Below the pieces are notes generated by a model. The model was given only the letters and a program-made list of their open reading frames with translations, was not told the origin of the DNA and ran no database searches. A DNA stretch of 64,000 nucleotides from contig NZ_BQHI01000003.1 of assembly GCF_021603585.1 (NCBI RefSeq), positions 1-64,000 on the forward strand. Reading direction: 5' to 3'. Each line of letters opens with the position of its first letter. The stretch's first letter is position 1. Both the position numbers and the translations under genes were made by a program. This stretch comes from Pseudomonas sputi. Its GTDB lineage: Bacteria; Pseudomonadota; Gammaproteobacteria; Pseudomonadales; Pseudomonadaceae. Shown in pieces: positions 1-7,737 of the stretch.

Positions 1-70
1 TGGAAAAGTGCGATGAATCAATTTGCGATTCTGTACGGAGATCGATTTATCAGGCCAACCTGGTAAAAGC

Positions 71-228
71 ACGGCCTGCCTGACGGCAGGCCGTTACCGG
101 CCCGCACACAAAATATCTGACAGTCCCGTGTGCGGGCAGACTTCGGTCTGGCCGGAATCTCCTTGCCCGGTTTCTCACCCCGCACATAGCTGCCACCTCT
201 TCGCCGCGTGAGAACGGCATTGGGTGGC
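71..228 (+). promoter_or_regulatory. Structured leader upstream of the DUF6124 gene
   Basis: Four potential stems lie in a row before the start at 253. Positions 71-80 pair perfectly with 85-94 (loop TGAC). Positions 100-109 (GCCCGCACAC) pair with 128-137 (GTGTGCGGGC). Positions 137-141 and 146-150 form a short stem closed by a TTCG tetraloop. GCCACC at 192-197 can pair with GGTGGC at 223-228, just ahead of the Shine-Dalgarno. No ORF in the region looks coding. A structured 5' UTR or a small RNA is inferred; no known RNA family is recognised. Positions 1-70 show nothing else I can name. Confidence 0.5.
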
Positions 229-252
229 TTCAAGTCAGCAAGGAGTTTATCA

Positions 253-612
253 ATGAACAAGGTTGTCCCCGACCCACCCCTCGAATCACCCACACCCCTC
301 GAAGAAGCCATGCGCGCCGAAGACCTCGCCCGCAACCGCGAAGCCATCAAACGCGCCCTCGACTATTACCTGTGCCCCAACCCTTCCAAACCGCGCCCGA
401 GCACGATGTATATGGTCACGCCCAACGTCGACACCGAAAGCCTGCTGGCCAACGCCTGCGAATCCCTGGCGTCGGCCAGTACCATCGCGAGCAATTTCGC
501 CAACGAACTCAGCGGCCCGCAGCGCAGTACGGCGCTCGGTATCCAGCAGATCATCATGCTGGCCGAGCTTGCAGTGAACCGCGCGCTGGATCGGGTTGAT
601 CCGCAAACCTGA
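253..612 (+). CDS. DUF6124 family protein
   Basis: A 119-residue protein of a small Pseudomonas-specific family (DUF6124, formerly grouped with DUF3077) of unknown function. The central segment MYMVTPNVDTESLLANA followed by a helical stretch (SLASASTIASNFANEL, then LGIQQIIMLAELAVNRAL) is the family's usual layout. There is no signal peptide or membrane segment, so it is probably cytosolic. The start at 253 is chosen over an upstream in-frame ATG at 208 because AAGGAG precedes it at normal spacing and the family begins with an MNK-type N-terminus. It is monocistronic, ending just before a terminator. The structured leader suggests post-transcriptional control, which is inference. Confidence 0.82.
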   Translation: MNKVVPDPPLESPTPLEEAMRAEDLARNREAIKRALDYYLCPNPSKPRPSTMYMVTPNVDTESLLANACESLASASTIASNFANELSGPQRSTALGIQQIIMLAELAVNRALDRVDPQT

Positions 613-631
613 TAACCCAAATCCCAGGCAC

Positions 632-667
632 AAAAAAACCGGCGATCATCACTGCTCGCCGGTTTTT
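632..667. terminator. Bidirectional rho-independent terminator
   Basis: A-tract plus CCGGCGA, an 11-base loop, TCGCCGG and a T-tract. It lies between two convergent genes (ending at 612 and 686) and can serve both strands. Confidence 0.85.
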
Positions 668-685
668 CATTCAGCCGTCACTCAA

Positions 686-1402
686 TCACTGCATCAACAC
701 TTCAATCGAGCCGTCAGCGGTCAGGCTGACCTGGCTGGTGCCGGCTTCGACTTCAGGCGTGACCGGTGCGGCGTCCATGCCGGCAGCTTTCATCATCATC
801 GGGGCGCGCATGTAGGGTTGCGGGAAGCCGTTGCTGTTGAGGTTCAGGTTGACGATTTTGTAGCCCTTGCCGCCCAGGGCGTCGGTAGCCAGTTGGGCGC
901 GGGCCTTGAAGGCGGTGACGGCTTCTTTGAGCAGTTGGTCTTCGCTGGCCTTGCGGGTCGGGTCGGCGATGGCGAAGTCCATGCCGCCCATTTTCAGGTC
1001 GGTCAGCAACTCGCCGGTGAGTTTGGACAGGGCGGCGAAGTCGGCGCTTTCCAGGCGCAGTTCGGCGCGTTCGCGCCAGCCGGTGATTTTCTGGCCTTTG
1101 GTGTCGTAGATCGGGTAGCTGTTGCGGCTGCCCTGGCGCAGGGTGATGTCTTTGACCTGCTTGGCCTGGGCGAGGGCCTTGTTCATGGTGGTGCTGACGT
1201 CGGCGGCGAGTTTGGCAGGGTCAGTGTTTTGTTCTTCGGTGTAGAGGGTCACGATCATCAGGTCGCGGGCCACTTCCTGGCTGACTTCGGCGCGCAGGGA
1301 AATCTGGTTGTAGTGCAACTCATCGGCGGCCAGGGCCGGAAGGCTGGCGATGCTGCCGACGGTCAGGGCGAGAAGGGCGGCGCTGCGGCGAAATGTGTGC
1401 AT
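686..1402 (-). CDS. SIMPL-domain (DUF541, YggE-like) periplasmic protein
   Basis: A 238-residue exported protein. Residues 1-25 form a typical Sec signal peptide (basic MHTFRR, hydrophobic core, cleavage after PALA-A). The rest matches the SIMPL/DUF541 family (E. coli YggE, BP26-like), periplasmic proteins that form ring oligomers and are linked to oxidative-stress tolerance in some bacteria. The biochemical function is not established. The start at 1402 is preferred to the longer in-frame start at 1456 because AAGGAGC lies just upstream and the signal peptide then begins correctly. It is divergent from roxS, with a 270-base shared upstream region. Confidence 0.85.
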   Translation of the reverse strand: MHTFRRSAALLALTVGSIASLPALAADELHYNQISLRAEVSQEVARDLMIVTLYTEEQNTDPAKLAADVSTTMNKALAQAKQVKDITLRQGSRNSYPIYDTKGQKITGWRERAELRLESADFAALSKLTGELLTDLKMGGMDFAIADPTRKASEDQLLKEAVTAFKARAQLATDALGGKGYKIVNLNLNSNGFPQPYMRAPMMMKAAGMDAAPVTPEVEAGTSQVSLTADGSIEVLMQ

Positions 1403-1518
1403 GAAAGCTCCTTGATGAGGGCGCAGGTGATGGTTCGGGGGCCTGCGTGAAACCATCAGACTCTAGCTTTTATGATCCGGTTCGCCCAGTTACAACTTCT
1501 ATACAGATGACAAAGTCA

Positions 1519-1578
1519 GCGACGAGCTTCAAGTCGCAAGCTTTTGCTCGTAGCTTGAAGCTCGCAACTTGCAACTGC
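1519..1578. repeat. Intergenic inverted repeat rich in GAGCTTCAAG / CTTGAAGCTC
   Basis: Positions 1521-1533 (GACGAGCTTCAAG) are largely the reverse complement of 1549-1565 (CTCGTAGCTTGAAGCTC), with AAGCTTTTG between. The AGCTTCAAGC motif is a known style of dispersed intergenic repeat in P. fluorescens genomes. It sits in the divergent promoter region between the SIMPL gene and roxS. The family name is uncertain. Confidence 0.55.
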
Positions 1579-1673
1579 TTTTGGGTGTGGTCGTTTGCCG
1601 CACTTTCGCCTCTGGAGCCCGCGCCTTGGTTATACTCCGTGCGATCCGCCTGGAGCGCTCATCAGGAGAGCTC

Positions 1674-2936
1674 ATGCTCGCCCCCGTACAATTGACTTCC
1701 GCGACTCGCCAGAACCTCTGGCGGCTGACTTTCATCCGCACCCTGGTGCTTGCCGCGCAGGCCGGCTCCGTGGGCCTGGCCTACTGGCTGGAATTGTTGC
1801 CGTTGCCGTGGGTGCAGCTGGTAATGACCCTCGGCTGTTCGATTCTGCTGTGTGTGTTCACCGCCGTGCGCCTGCGCACTTCGTGGCCGGTGACCGAGCT
1901 CGAATACGCGTTGCAACTGGCCTGCGATCTGGTTATCCACAGTGCCTTGCTGTATTTCTCCGGTGGCTCGACCAACCCGTTCGTTTCGTATTACCTGGTG
2001 CCGCTGACCATCGCTGCGGTGACGCTGCCATGGCGGTATTCGGTGGTGCTGTCGGGCATTGCGCTAGCCTTGTATACGCTGATGCTGACGCATTTCTACC
2101 CGCTGGAAACCCTGCCGGTCGCCCGGGAGAACCTGCAGATCTACGGCATGTGGCTGAGCTTCGCGCTGGCAGCGGCGGTGATTACCTTCTTCGCCGCGCG
2201 CATGGCTGAAGAGCTGCGTCGGCAGGAAGAGTTGCGCGCGATCCGCCGTGAAGAAGGCCTGCGCGATCAGCAATTGCTCGCCGTGGCGACTCAGGCCGCC
2301 GGTGCCGCCCATGAACTGGGCACGCCGCTGGCGACCATGAGCGTGTTGCTCAACGAAATGCAGCAGGATCATCACGACCCGATGCTTCAGGAAGACCTGA
2401 AGGTGCTGAAGGATCAGGTGAAACTCTGCAAGGAGACCCTGCAACAACTGGTGCGTGCCGCCGAAGCCAATCGCCGGATGGCGGTGGAAATGCAGGACGT
2501 CACCGAGTGGCTCGACGAAGCACTCAACCGCTGGCACCTGATGCGCCCCGAGGCCAGTTATCGCTTCCAGCGTCTGGGCCAGGGCCCGTTGCCGCGTGTG
2601 GCACCGCCGCCGGATCTGACCCAGGCACTGTTGAATCTGTTGAACAACGCCGCCGACGCCTGCCCGGAAAACCTTCAGGTGACCCTGGACTGGACCGCTG
2701 AAGACCTGACCATCAGCATCCGCGATCATGGCGCCGGTGTGCCGCTGGCCATCGCCGAGCAGATCGGCAAACCGTTTTTTACCACCAAGGGCAAAGGTTT
2801 CGGCCTGGGCCTGTTTTTGAGCAAGGCCAGCGTGACACGCGCCGGCGGCTCAGTGAAACTCTATAGTCATGAGGAAGGCGGCACGCTCACCGAGCTGCGC
2901 CTGCCCCACGGCGCCCGAGGAGAGCAACATGAGTGA
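1674..2936 (+). CDS. roxS: Redox-responsive sensor histidine kinase RoxS (RegB/PrrB family)
   Basis: A 420-residue membrane sensor kinase. About five or six hydrophobic segments occupy residues 15-175. The quinone-binding signature GGSTNPF of RegB kinases is at 97-103. The H-box AAHELGTPLA puts the phosphorylated histidine at H213. A cysteine at 252 (KLCKETL) matches the redox-active Cys of RegB. C-terminal N (NLLNNAADAC) and G boxes (GAGV, GKGFGLGLFLSK) form the ATPase domain. RegB homologues sense respiratory redox state and control terminal oxidases. The start at 1674 follows AGGAGAGCTC; the earlier in-frame ATG at 1569 adds a non-family leader. Its stop overlaps roxR by 8 bases, so the two are co-translated. 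Confidence 0.93.
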   Translation: MLAPVQLTSATRQNLWRLTFIRTLVLAAQAGSVGLAYWLELLPLPWVQLVMTLGCSILLCVFTAVRLRTSWPVTELEYALQLACDLVIHSALLYFSGGSTNPFVSYYLVPLTIAAVTLPWRYSVVLSGIALALYTLMLTHFYPLETLPVARENLQIYGMWLSFALAAAVITFFAARMAEELRRQEELRAIRREEGLRDQQLLAVATQAAGAAHELGTPLATMSVLLNEMQQDHHDPMLQEDLKVLKDQVKLCKETLQQLVRAAEANRRMAVEMQDVTEWLDEALNRWHLMRPEASYRFQRLGQGPLPRVAPPPDLTQALLNLLNNAADACPENLQVTLDWTAEDLTISIRDHGAGVPLAIAEQIGKPFFTTKGKGFGLGLFLSKASVTRAGGSVKLYSHEEGGTLTELRLPHGARGEQHE

Positions 2937-3489
2937 CGAAATCCAAGTCGAAGGCGAAGAACTGCCGCATTTGCTGCTGGTCGATGACGACGCGACCTTC
3001 ACCCGGGTGATGGCCCGCGCCATGGCCCGTCGTGGTTTCCGCGTCAGCACCGCCGGCTCCGCCGAGGAAGGCCTGACCATTGCCCAGGCCGATCTGCCGG
3101 ACTATGCCGCGCTGGACCTGAAAATGGACGGCGACTCCGGTCTGGTGCTGCTGCCGAAGCTGCTGGAACTGGACCCGGAAATGCGCGTGGTGATCCTCAC
3201 CGGTTACTCGAGCATTGCCACCGCGGTCGAAGCGATCAAGCGCGGCGCCTGCAATTACCTGTGCAAACCGGCTGACGCCGATGACGTGCTGGCAGCGCTG
3301 CTGTCCGAGCACGCCGACCTCGACAGCCTGGTGCCGGAAAACCCGATGTCGGTGGATCGCCTGCAGTGGGAGCACATCCAGCGCGTGCTGACCGAACACG
3401 AAGGCAACATCTCCGCCACTGCCCGCGCCCTGGGCATGCACCGCCGCACCCTGCAGCGCAAACTGCAGAAACGCCCGGTTCGTCGCTGA
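2929..3489 (+). CDS. roxR: Response regulator RoxR (RegA/PrrA family)
   Basis: A 186-residue response regulator paired with RoxS. The receiver domain (residues 13-125) has the acidic pair D20/D21, the phospho-acceptor D63 (ALDLKMDG), T91 and K113. A linker leads to a C-terminal Fis-type helix-turn-helix (about 145-180: EGNISATARALGMHRRTLQRKL). This short layout without an ATPase domain is the RegA/PrrA/RoxR form. In Pseudomonas it regulates cytochrome oxidases and cyanide-insensitive respiration. AGGAGAG precedes the ATG at 2929, inside the end of roxS. Confidence 0.93.
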   Translation: MSDEIQVEGEELPHLLLVDDDATFTRVMARAMARRGFRVSTAGSAEEGLTIAQADLPDYAALDLKMDGDSGLVLLPKLLELDPEMRVVILTGYSSIATAVEAIKRGACNYLCKPADADDVLAALLSEHADLDSLVPENPMSVDRLQWEHIQRVLTEHEGNISATARALGMHRRTLQRKLQKRPVRR

Positions 3490-3585
3490 ACCTGCGCTGA
3501 ACGACCATCGCCAGCCCTCGCGATAAAACGCGCCGATCATCTATGATCGGTGCGTGTCTGTTCTTTTCTTTATCGAGCCTTTTCC

Positions 3586-5313
3586 ATGAATCAGAACGCT
3601 GAATATTCCGCGGTCAACGATACTGTGCGCGGGCAGTTTTTTCGCAAGGTGTGGGCCATGACCACGCCTTATTGGCGCAGCGAAGAGAAGGGCAAGGCCT
3701 GGACGTTGCTGATCGCCGTGATCGCGCTGACGCTGTTCAGCGTGGCGATCTCGGTGTGGATCAACAGTTGGTACAAGGATTTCTATAACGCCCTGCAGAA
3801 GAAGGACGAGGCGGCGTTCTGGCAGTTGATCCTGTATTTCTGCGGCATCGCGGCGGTGGCGATCCTCGGCGCGGTGTATCGCTTGTACCTGACGCAGATG
3901 CTGACCATCCGCTGGCGGGCATGGCTCACCGAGAACCATTTCAAGCGCTGGCTCGGGCACAAGAACTACTACCAGCTGGAGCAGGGCGGCTACACCGACA
4001 ACCCTGACCAGCGGATTTCCGAAGACCTCAATACCTTCACCAGCAACACCTTGAGTCTGGCCCTGGGCTTGATCCGCACGGTGGTCAGCCTGGTATCGTT
4101 CTCGATCATTCTGTGGGGCGTGTCCGGCAGCATCGAAGTCTTCGGCATCGAGATTCCCGGCTACATGTTCTGGTGTGCGCTGCTGTATGCGGCGGTCGGC
4201 AGCTGGCTGACGCACCTGATCGGTCGACGCCTGATCGGCCTGAACAACCAGCAGCAACGCTTTGAAGCCGACCTGCGTTTCTCGATGGTGCGGGTGCGGG
4301 AGAACGCCGAGAGCATTGCGTTGTACAACGGCGAGCCGAACGAGAATCGTCGTCTGAGCAACCGCTTCGGGCTGGTCTGGCATAACTTCTGGGACATCAT
4401 GCGCGTGTCCAAGCGCCTGACGTTCTTCACCTCGGGTTACGGCCAGATCGCAGTCATCTTCCCGTTCATCGTCGCGGCCCCGCGTTACCTGACCGGCAAG
4501 ATCGAGCTGGGTGAGCTGATGCAGATTAACTCGGCATTCGGCAACGTGCAGGAGAACTTCAGCTGGTTCATCAACGCCTATGCGGAACTCGCGGCGTGGC
4601 GCGCCACCTGTGATCGTCTGCTGAGCTTCCGCCAGGCGATGACCGACAACGAAGAGCGTGCCCCCGCCATTGATGTGCAGAATCAGGGCGACGAACTGAA
4701 GGTTCATAACCTCGGCCTCGATCTGGCCGACGGTCGTCATCTGCTGACCAGCGCCGACATGACCGTGGAGCAGGGCGAACGGGTGATGCTCAGCGGTCGT
4801 TCCGGCAGTGGTAAATCCACGCTGCTGCGGGCGATGGGCCATTTGTGGCCGGCCGGGCACGGCAGCATTCGCTTGCCGGCTTCGCGTTATCTGTTCCTGC
4901 CGCAAAAGCCGTATCTGCCGATCGGCACCCTGCGGGACGCCTTGAGTTATCCACAACCGGGCGACACCTACGCGTCTGAGCGTTATGCACAAGTGCTGGA
5001 GACCTGCCGCTTGCCGCATCTGGTGGCTCGACTGGACGAGGCCAATCACTGGCAGCGCATGTTGTCGCCGGGTGAACAACAACGTCTGGCCTTCGCCCGC
5101 GCGCTGCTCTATGCACCGCAATGGCTGTACATGGACGAAGCGACGTCGGCGATGGATGAAGAAGACGAAGCCACGCTGTATCAGGCGCTGATCGACCAGT
5201 TGCCGGGCCTGAGCATCGTCAGCGTCGGCCATCGCAGCAGTCTCAAGCGCTTCCATCCACGGCATGTGCGCATCGACAGTGGTCACCTGGTTGAGCAGAA
5301 CGTGACCGCCTGA
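3586..5313 (+). CDS. SbmA/BacA-type ABC transporter, fused permease and ATPase
   Basis: A 575-residue protein of the YddA/SbmA/BacA-like class. The N-terminal half has about six membrane segments in an SbmA_BacA fold, including ALQKKDEAAFWQL and the NPDQRISED loop typical of the family. The C-terminal half is an ATPase with Walker [11 protein letters not shown] (near residue 405), a degenerate signature LSPGEQQRLAFARAL, Walker B WLYMDEATSAMD and an H-loop SVGHRSS. Relatives import peptides or cobalamin-like compounds, or export very-long-chain fatty acids; the substrate here cannot be read. The start at 3586 (MNQN) is chosen over an in-frame ATG at 3550. It is monocistronic. Confidence 0.85.
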   Translation: MNQNAEYSAVNDTVRGQFFRKVWAMTTPYWRSEEKGKAWTLLIAVIALTLFSVAISVWINSWYKDFYNALQKKDEAAFWQLILYFCGIAAVAILGAVYRLYLTQMLTIRWRAWLTENHFKRWLGHKNYYQLEQGGYTDNPDQRISEDLNTFTSNTLSLALGLIRTVVSLVSFSIILWGVSGSIEVFGIEIPGYMFWCALLYAAVGSWLTHLIGRRLIGLNNQQQRFEADLRFSMVRVRENAESIALYNGEPNENRRLSNRFGLVWHNFWDIMRVSKRLTFFTSGYGQIAVIFPFIVAAPRYLTGKIELGELMQINSAFGNVQENFSWFINAYAELAAWRATCDRLLSFRQAMTDNEERAPAIDVQNQGDELKVHNLGLDLADGRHLLTSADMTVEQGERVMLSGRSGSGKSTLLRAMGHLWPAGHGSIRLPASRYLFLPQKPYLPIGTLRDALSYPQPGDTYASERYAQVLETCRLPHLVARLDEANHWQRMLSPGEQQRLAFARALLYAPQWLYMDEATSAMDEEDEATLYQALIDQLPGLSIVSVGHRSSLKRFHPRHVRIDSGHLVEQNVTA

Positions 5314-5329
5314 TATATCCACACTTCCC

Positions 5330-5356
5330 CTGTGGGCGCTGGCTTGCCAGCTCCCC
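5330..5356. repeat. REP-like palindrome
   Basis: GCTGGC-TT-GCCAGC at 5338-5351, preceded by CCCCTGTGGGC and followed by TCCCCAGG. It resembles the TGTGGGAGC(T)GGCTTGCCAGC REP class of fluorescent pseudomonads. It lies just after the ABC gene. Confidence 0.5.
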
Positions 5357-5381
5357 AGGATGTGTGTGGAAACGGAAAGTG

Positions 5382-5391
5382 ATCGTACAAC
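5382..5391. promoter_or_regulatory. Candidate operator half-site for the FadR-type regulator
   Basis: ATCGTACAAC is identical to the reverse complement of 9193-9202 inside the palindromic kdgD operator candidate. It lies just upstream of a TATGAT hexamer (5402-5407) before the regulator gene, a position fitting autoregulation. The identity is seen; binding is inferred. Confidence 0.5.
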
Positions 5392-5434
5392 CCGCTTGAG
5401 CTATGATGCCCACAAGCCGAATTTTCGAGACAAG

Positions 5435-6193
5435 ATGCAGACCATGGAAAACCTGATCGACACCCCGCGACTCCCTCGCAAGCGCCGTAGCCTGGCTCAG
5501 GAACTGGTGACGGTGCTGACCGAGCAGATTCGCGCCGGCCTGCTCAAGCGCGGCGACAAGTTGCCGACCGAGTCGGCGATCATGGAAGCCCATGGCGTCA
5601 GCCGCACCGTGGTGCGCGAGGCGATTTCCCGGTTGCAGGCGGCGGGGCAGGTGGAAACTCGTCATGGCATCGGCACCTTCGTGCTCGATACGCCGAGCCC
5701 GAGCGGTTTCCGGATCGACCCGGCGACCGTGGTGACTCTGCGTGACGTGTTGGCGATTCTCGAATTGCGTATCAGCCTCGAAGTCGAATCGGCCGGCCTC
5801 GCCGCGCAGCGCCGCAGCACCGAACAACTGGCCGCCATGCGCGCTGCGCTCGATGCACTAAACGAAAGCGTGGCCCACGCCAGCGATGCCGTGGCGTCGG
5901 ACTTTCAGTTCCACCTGCAAATCGCCCTGTCCACCGGCAACCGCTACTTCACCGACATCATGACTCACCTGGGCACCAGCATCATTCCGCGCACGCGGCT
6001 GAACTCGGCGCGCCTGGCCCATGACGATCAACAGCACTACATGAATCGCCTGAGCCGCGAGCACGAGGAAATCTACGACGCGATCGCCCGCCAGGATTCC
6101 GATGCCGCCCGTGCGGCCATGCGCCTGCATTTGACCAACAGCCGGGAAAGACTGCGCCAGGCACATGAAGAGGCGCAGGCGCAGGAAGGCTGA
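5435..6193 (+). CDS. FadR/GntR-family (FCD) transcriptional regulator
   Basis: A 252-residue regulator. The winged-helix domain (residues 15-85) has the GntR helix-turn-helix LPTESAIMEAHGVSRTVVREAI, with GIGTFV ending the wing. The all-helical FCD effector domain follows (about 100-235), with metal-site histidines in DFQFHLQIALSTGN and REHEEIYDAI. The kdgD-garD hexarate operon lies beyond a 2.8-kb block, and both promoters share ATCGTACAAC, so I infer it represses glucarate/galactarate catabolism. An alternative start is the ATG at 5444; neither has a strong Shine-Dalgarno. It converges on the 73-residue gene with only three bases between stops. Confidence 0.85.
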   Translation: MQTMENLIDTPRLPRKRRSLAQELVTVLTEQIRAGLLKRGDKLPTESAIMEAHGVSRTVVREAISRLQAAGQVETRHGIGTFVLDTPSPSGFRIDPATVVTLRDVLAILELRISLEVESAGLAAQRRSTEQLAAMRAALDALNESVAHASDAVASDFQFHLQIALSTGNRYFTDIMTHLGTSIIPRTRLNSARLAHDDQQHYMNRLSREHEEIYDAIARQDSDAARAAMRLHLTNSRERLRQAHEEAQAQEG

Positions 6194-6196
6194 GGG

Positions 6197-6418
6197 TTAC
6201 GGTTTCACTTCGGTAGTGAGGTAATCCACGCGTTCGATGGACTCATCGAAGTTGAGCAGGAATGTTTTCTCCTCGACTCTGAAGCGCTGTCCCGGGAGTC
6301 CTTCGTATTCAATGCAGTCCCCCCGATTGACGTGAAGGTCGAACGTCGTTGCATCCTTTATCTCTATCAGGCTCTTTTGGATTCCGGCAGGAAAGTGGAA
6401 TCGGTGAACAATGTTCAT
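6197..6418 (-). CDS. Small hypothetical protein, last gene of the phospholipase block
   Basis: A 73-residue protein (MNIVHRFHFPAG to TTEVKP) with no recognised family. It has alternating hydrophobic and polar residues suggesting beta strands, many acidic residues, and no signal peptide or membrane segment. The start at 6418 is chosen because GAGGGG sits five bases upstream; an in-frame ATG at 6430 lacks this. Lower GC than the neighbouring catabolic genes. It lies 90 bases after the 117-residue gene on the same strand and probably belongs to the same transcript. Function unknown. Confidence 0.65.
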   Translation of the reverse strand: MNIVHRFHFPAGIQKSLIEIKDATTFDLHVNRGDCIEYEGLPGQRFRVEEKTFLLNFDESIERVDYLTTEVKP

Positions 6419-6508
6419 ATGACCCCTCATTGGTTCAGTGACTATTGAATGTTCCAGCAGCGACTGCGCCCGGGCCAGGAGGGACGCAGGCGCAGGGGTA
6501 ATGGCTGC

Positions 6509-6862
6509 CTAGTGTTCGAGTTGAACTGTCAGCAACGGGGATGACTCAGCGCTACCGTTGTTTCTGGTGACGGTGTAATGCAGATCGGCCTGGGCACCGG
6601 GAACAAGTTTTTTCTCAAAGACATCTTTGGGGATGACGAAGATAACGGGGTCTTCCATCTCGACGGTGGTCAGTACATGGGAGTTTGCCCATTCGTTTCC
6701 GGTCGAGGTCTGCACGTGCATCGTAATCCTGTCGCCAACAGCGGCTTGAGGGAAAGGCGGCACGACACCGTGAGCGGCTTCTTTCAGTTCGCTAACCTTA
6801 AGTACTCCATTCTTGGCTTCGTTGAGCTTCGGCGCCGCCAAGGCTTTGGCTTGTGCAGTCAT
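6509..6862 (-). CDS. Small Ig-like beta-sandwich protein
   Basis: A 117-residue protein with no signal peptide. The pattern PPFPQAAVGDRITMHVQ ... VIFVIPKDVFEKKLVPGAQADLHYTV ... SSPLLTVQLE resembles the AVGD / ydV / SxPL repeat unit found in large Pseudomonas Ig-like surface proteins, here as a single free unit. Its C-terminal half aligns with the protein at 7058-7432 (IPKxxxEKxL...LxY...SxPL), so the two are paralogues. AAGGAG lies just before the ATG at 6862. A CTGT-N8-ACAG palindrome (6983-6998) lies 121 bases upstream. Function unknown; a partner of the phospholipase is possible but unproven. Confidence 0.72.
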   Translation of the reverse strand: MTAQAKALAAPKLNEAKNGVLKVSELKEAAHGVVPPFPQAAVGDRITMHVQTSTGNEWANSHVLTTVEMEDPVIFVIPKDVFEKKLVPGAQADLHYTVTRNNGSAESSPLLTVQLEH

Positions 6863-6982
6863 GATCAAACTCCTTTTCACATCCGTTTGAACCCTTTCAA
6901 GAGCGCAGCCATTTTGTTGCGCTGGCGGAGCCGATTCGTTAACTCCTCAGCGATTGAATCCGGGAATGGATGTGCACGGCAC

Positions 6983-6998
6983 CTGTTAGAAATAACAG
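6983..6998. promoter_or_regulatory. Candidate LexA (SOS) box inside the phospholipase block
   Basis: CTGTTAGAAATAACAG has perfect six-base arms and fits CTGT-N8-ACAG. It is upstream of the minus-strand gene starting at 6862. Its centre is less AT-alternating than the strongest LexA sites, so it is a weaker candidate than the box at 9076. Confidence 0.4.
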
Positions 6999-7057
6999 TC
7001 TCGATGAACGGTCGATATCATTTGGAATGGCGTGCCGGGTTACGCGCAATGGCAGGA

Positions 7058-7432
7058 TCAGGACTCGATGTAGAGTTTCAACGGCTCCGAACACGGCTCC
7101 AGGCTGGATTCATCGGCAAATTTGTAGCGCAGCTCGACGGTGCTGTTCAGGTACTTTTCCAGCTCGAACTTCGGGATGCTCAGCTCGATTCCGGTCAGGC
7201 CGACCATGTCATCGAGTGCGTCATCCCAGACGCCGGTCGGCTCCGACAGGCCCTGCCATTCAGGATCTTCCGGATCATCGCCGAGGATCGGATATACATC
7301 CCAGTTCGGCGGGGTGTCCTGGCCATCGGGCACGCGAACGATCAGGTGGTCATCCAGCGTCGACAGCCGCAGGATGATCGAGTCGCTGGCGTGATCGGGG
7401 AATTGCGGAAGGTGTGCCGCGGCAAACGTCAT
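7058..7432 (-). CDS. Small acidic beta-rich protein, paralogue of the 6509-6862 product
   Basis: A 124-residue protein without a signal peptide. It is strongly acidic in the middle (GDDPEDPEWQ, WDDALDDM). The C-terminal part IELSIPKFELEKYL...VELRYKF...CSEPLKLYIES aligns with the other small protein of the block, indicating a shared beta-sandwich unit. The start at 7432 follows GGAGAGCGAAAC; longer in-frame starts up to 7519 would run into the spacer. The 102-base gap upstream contains a CTGCCGCG...CGCGGCAG hairpin. The family is not recognised by name. Confidence 0.7.
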   Translation of the reverse strand: MTFAAAHLPQFPDHASDSIILRLSTLDDHLIVRVPDGQDTPPNWDVYPILGDDPEDPEWQGLSEPTGVWDDALDDMVGLTGIELSIPKFELEKYLNSTVELRYKFADESSLEPCSEPLKLYIES

Positions 7433-7534
7433 GTTTCGCTCTCCTTGAAAGATCTGCCGCGATCCTTCGCGGCAGTCGTCGCACTCTACCCGGCGAATCG
7501 GTGAGGCGCGCCGGGGCAATCTTGTCCGGGCATT

Positions 7535-7726
7535 TCAGCGCTTGGGCAGAATCGAACGATCGACCCTGACCGCGAGTTTGCCGGGGGCGGGCCGGACGTC
7601 GAACGTTGCCTGACCCTGAGCATCCACCGACGCCCGGGCGATGGCCACGCCATCGCGCAGCAATTGCAGCGGCGCACCTTTCATTGATTGGCCCGAGGCC
7701 AGTTCCAGTTTCAATTTGATGGTCAT
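7535..7726 (-). CDS. Small beta-sandwich (carboxypeptidase-regulatory-like) protein
   Basis: A 63-residue protein. The order MTIKLKLELASGQ, GAPLQLLRDGVAIARASVDAQGQATFDV and PGKLAVRVDRS resembles one carboxypeptidase-regulatory-like or transthyretin-like beta-sandwich unit. No signal peptide. AAGGAG lies seven bases before the ATG at 7726. It starts 11 bases after the phospholipase stop, so translation is probably coupled. It may be an accessory or immunity-type partner of the phospholipase, which is inference from position only. Confidence 0.68.
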   Translation of the reverse strand: MTIKLKLELASGQSMKGAPLQLLRDGVAIARASVDAQGQATFDVRPAPGKLAVRVDRSILPKR

Positions 7727-7737
7727 CGAATCGCTCC

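Noticed and set aside
18-350. Minus-strand frame of 110 codons over the DUF6124 leader
   Set aside because: It overlaps the hairpin-rich leader and the start of the DUF6124 gene and has no family resemblance or ribosome-binding site.
596-1450. 284-codon plus-strand frame opposite the SIMPL gene
   Set aside because: Antisense to a protein with a clear signal peptide and domain; a terminator lies within its first codons.
3541-5322. 593-codon minus-strand frame opposite the SbmA-like ABC gene
   Set aside because: Same antisense artefact; the plus-strand protein has full ABC motifs, and the antisense product has none.
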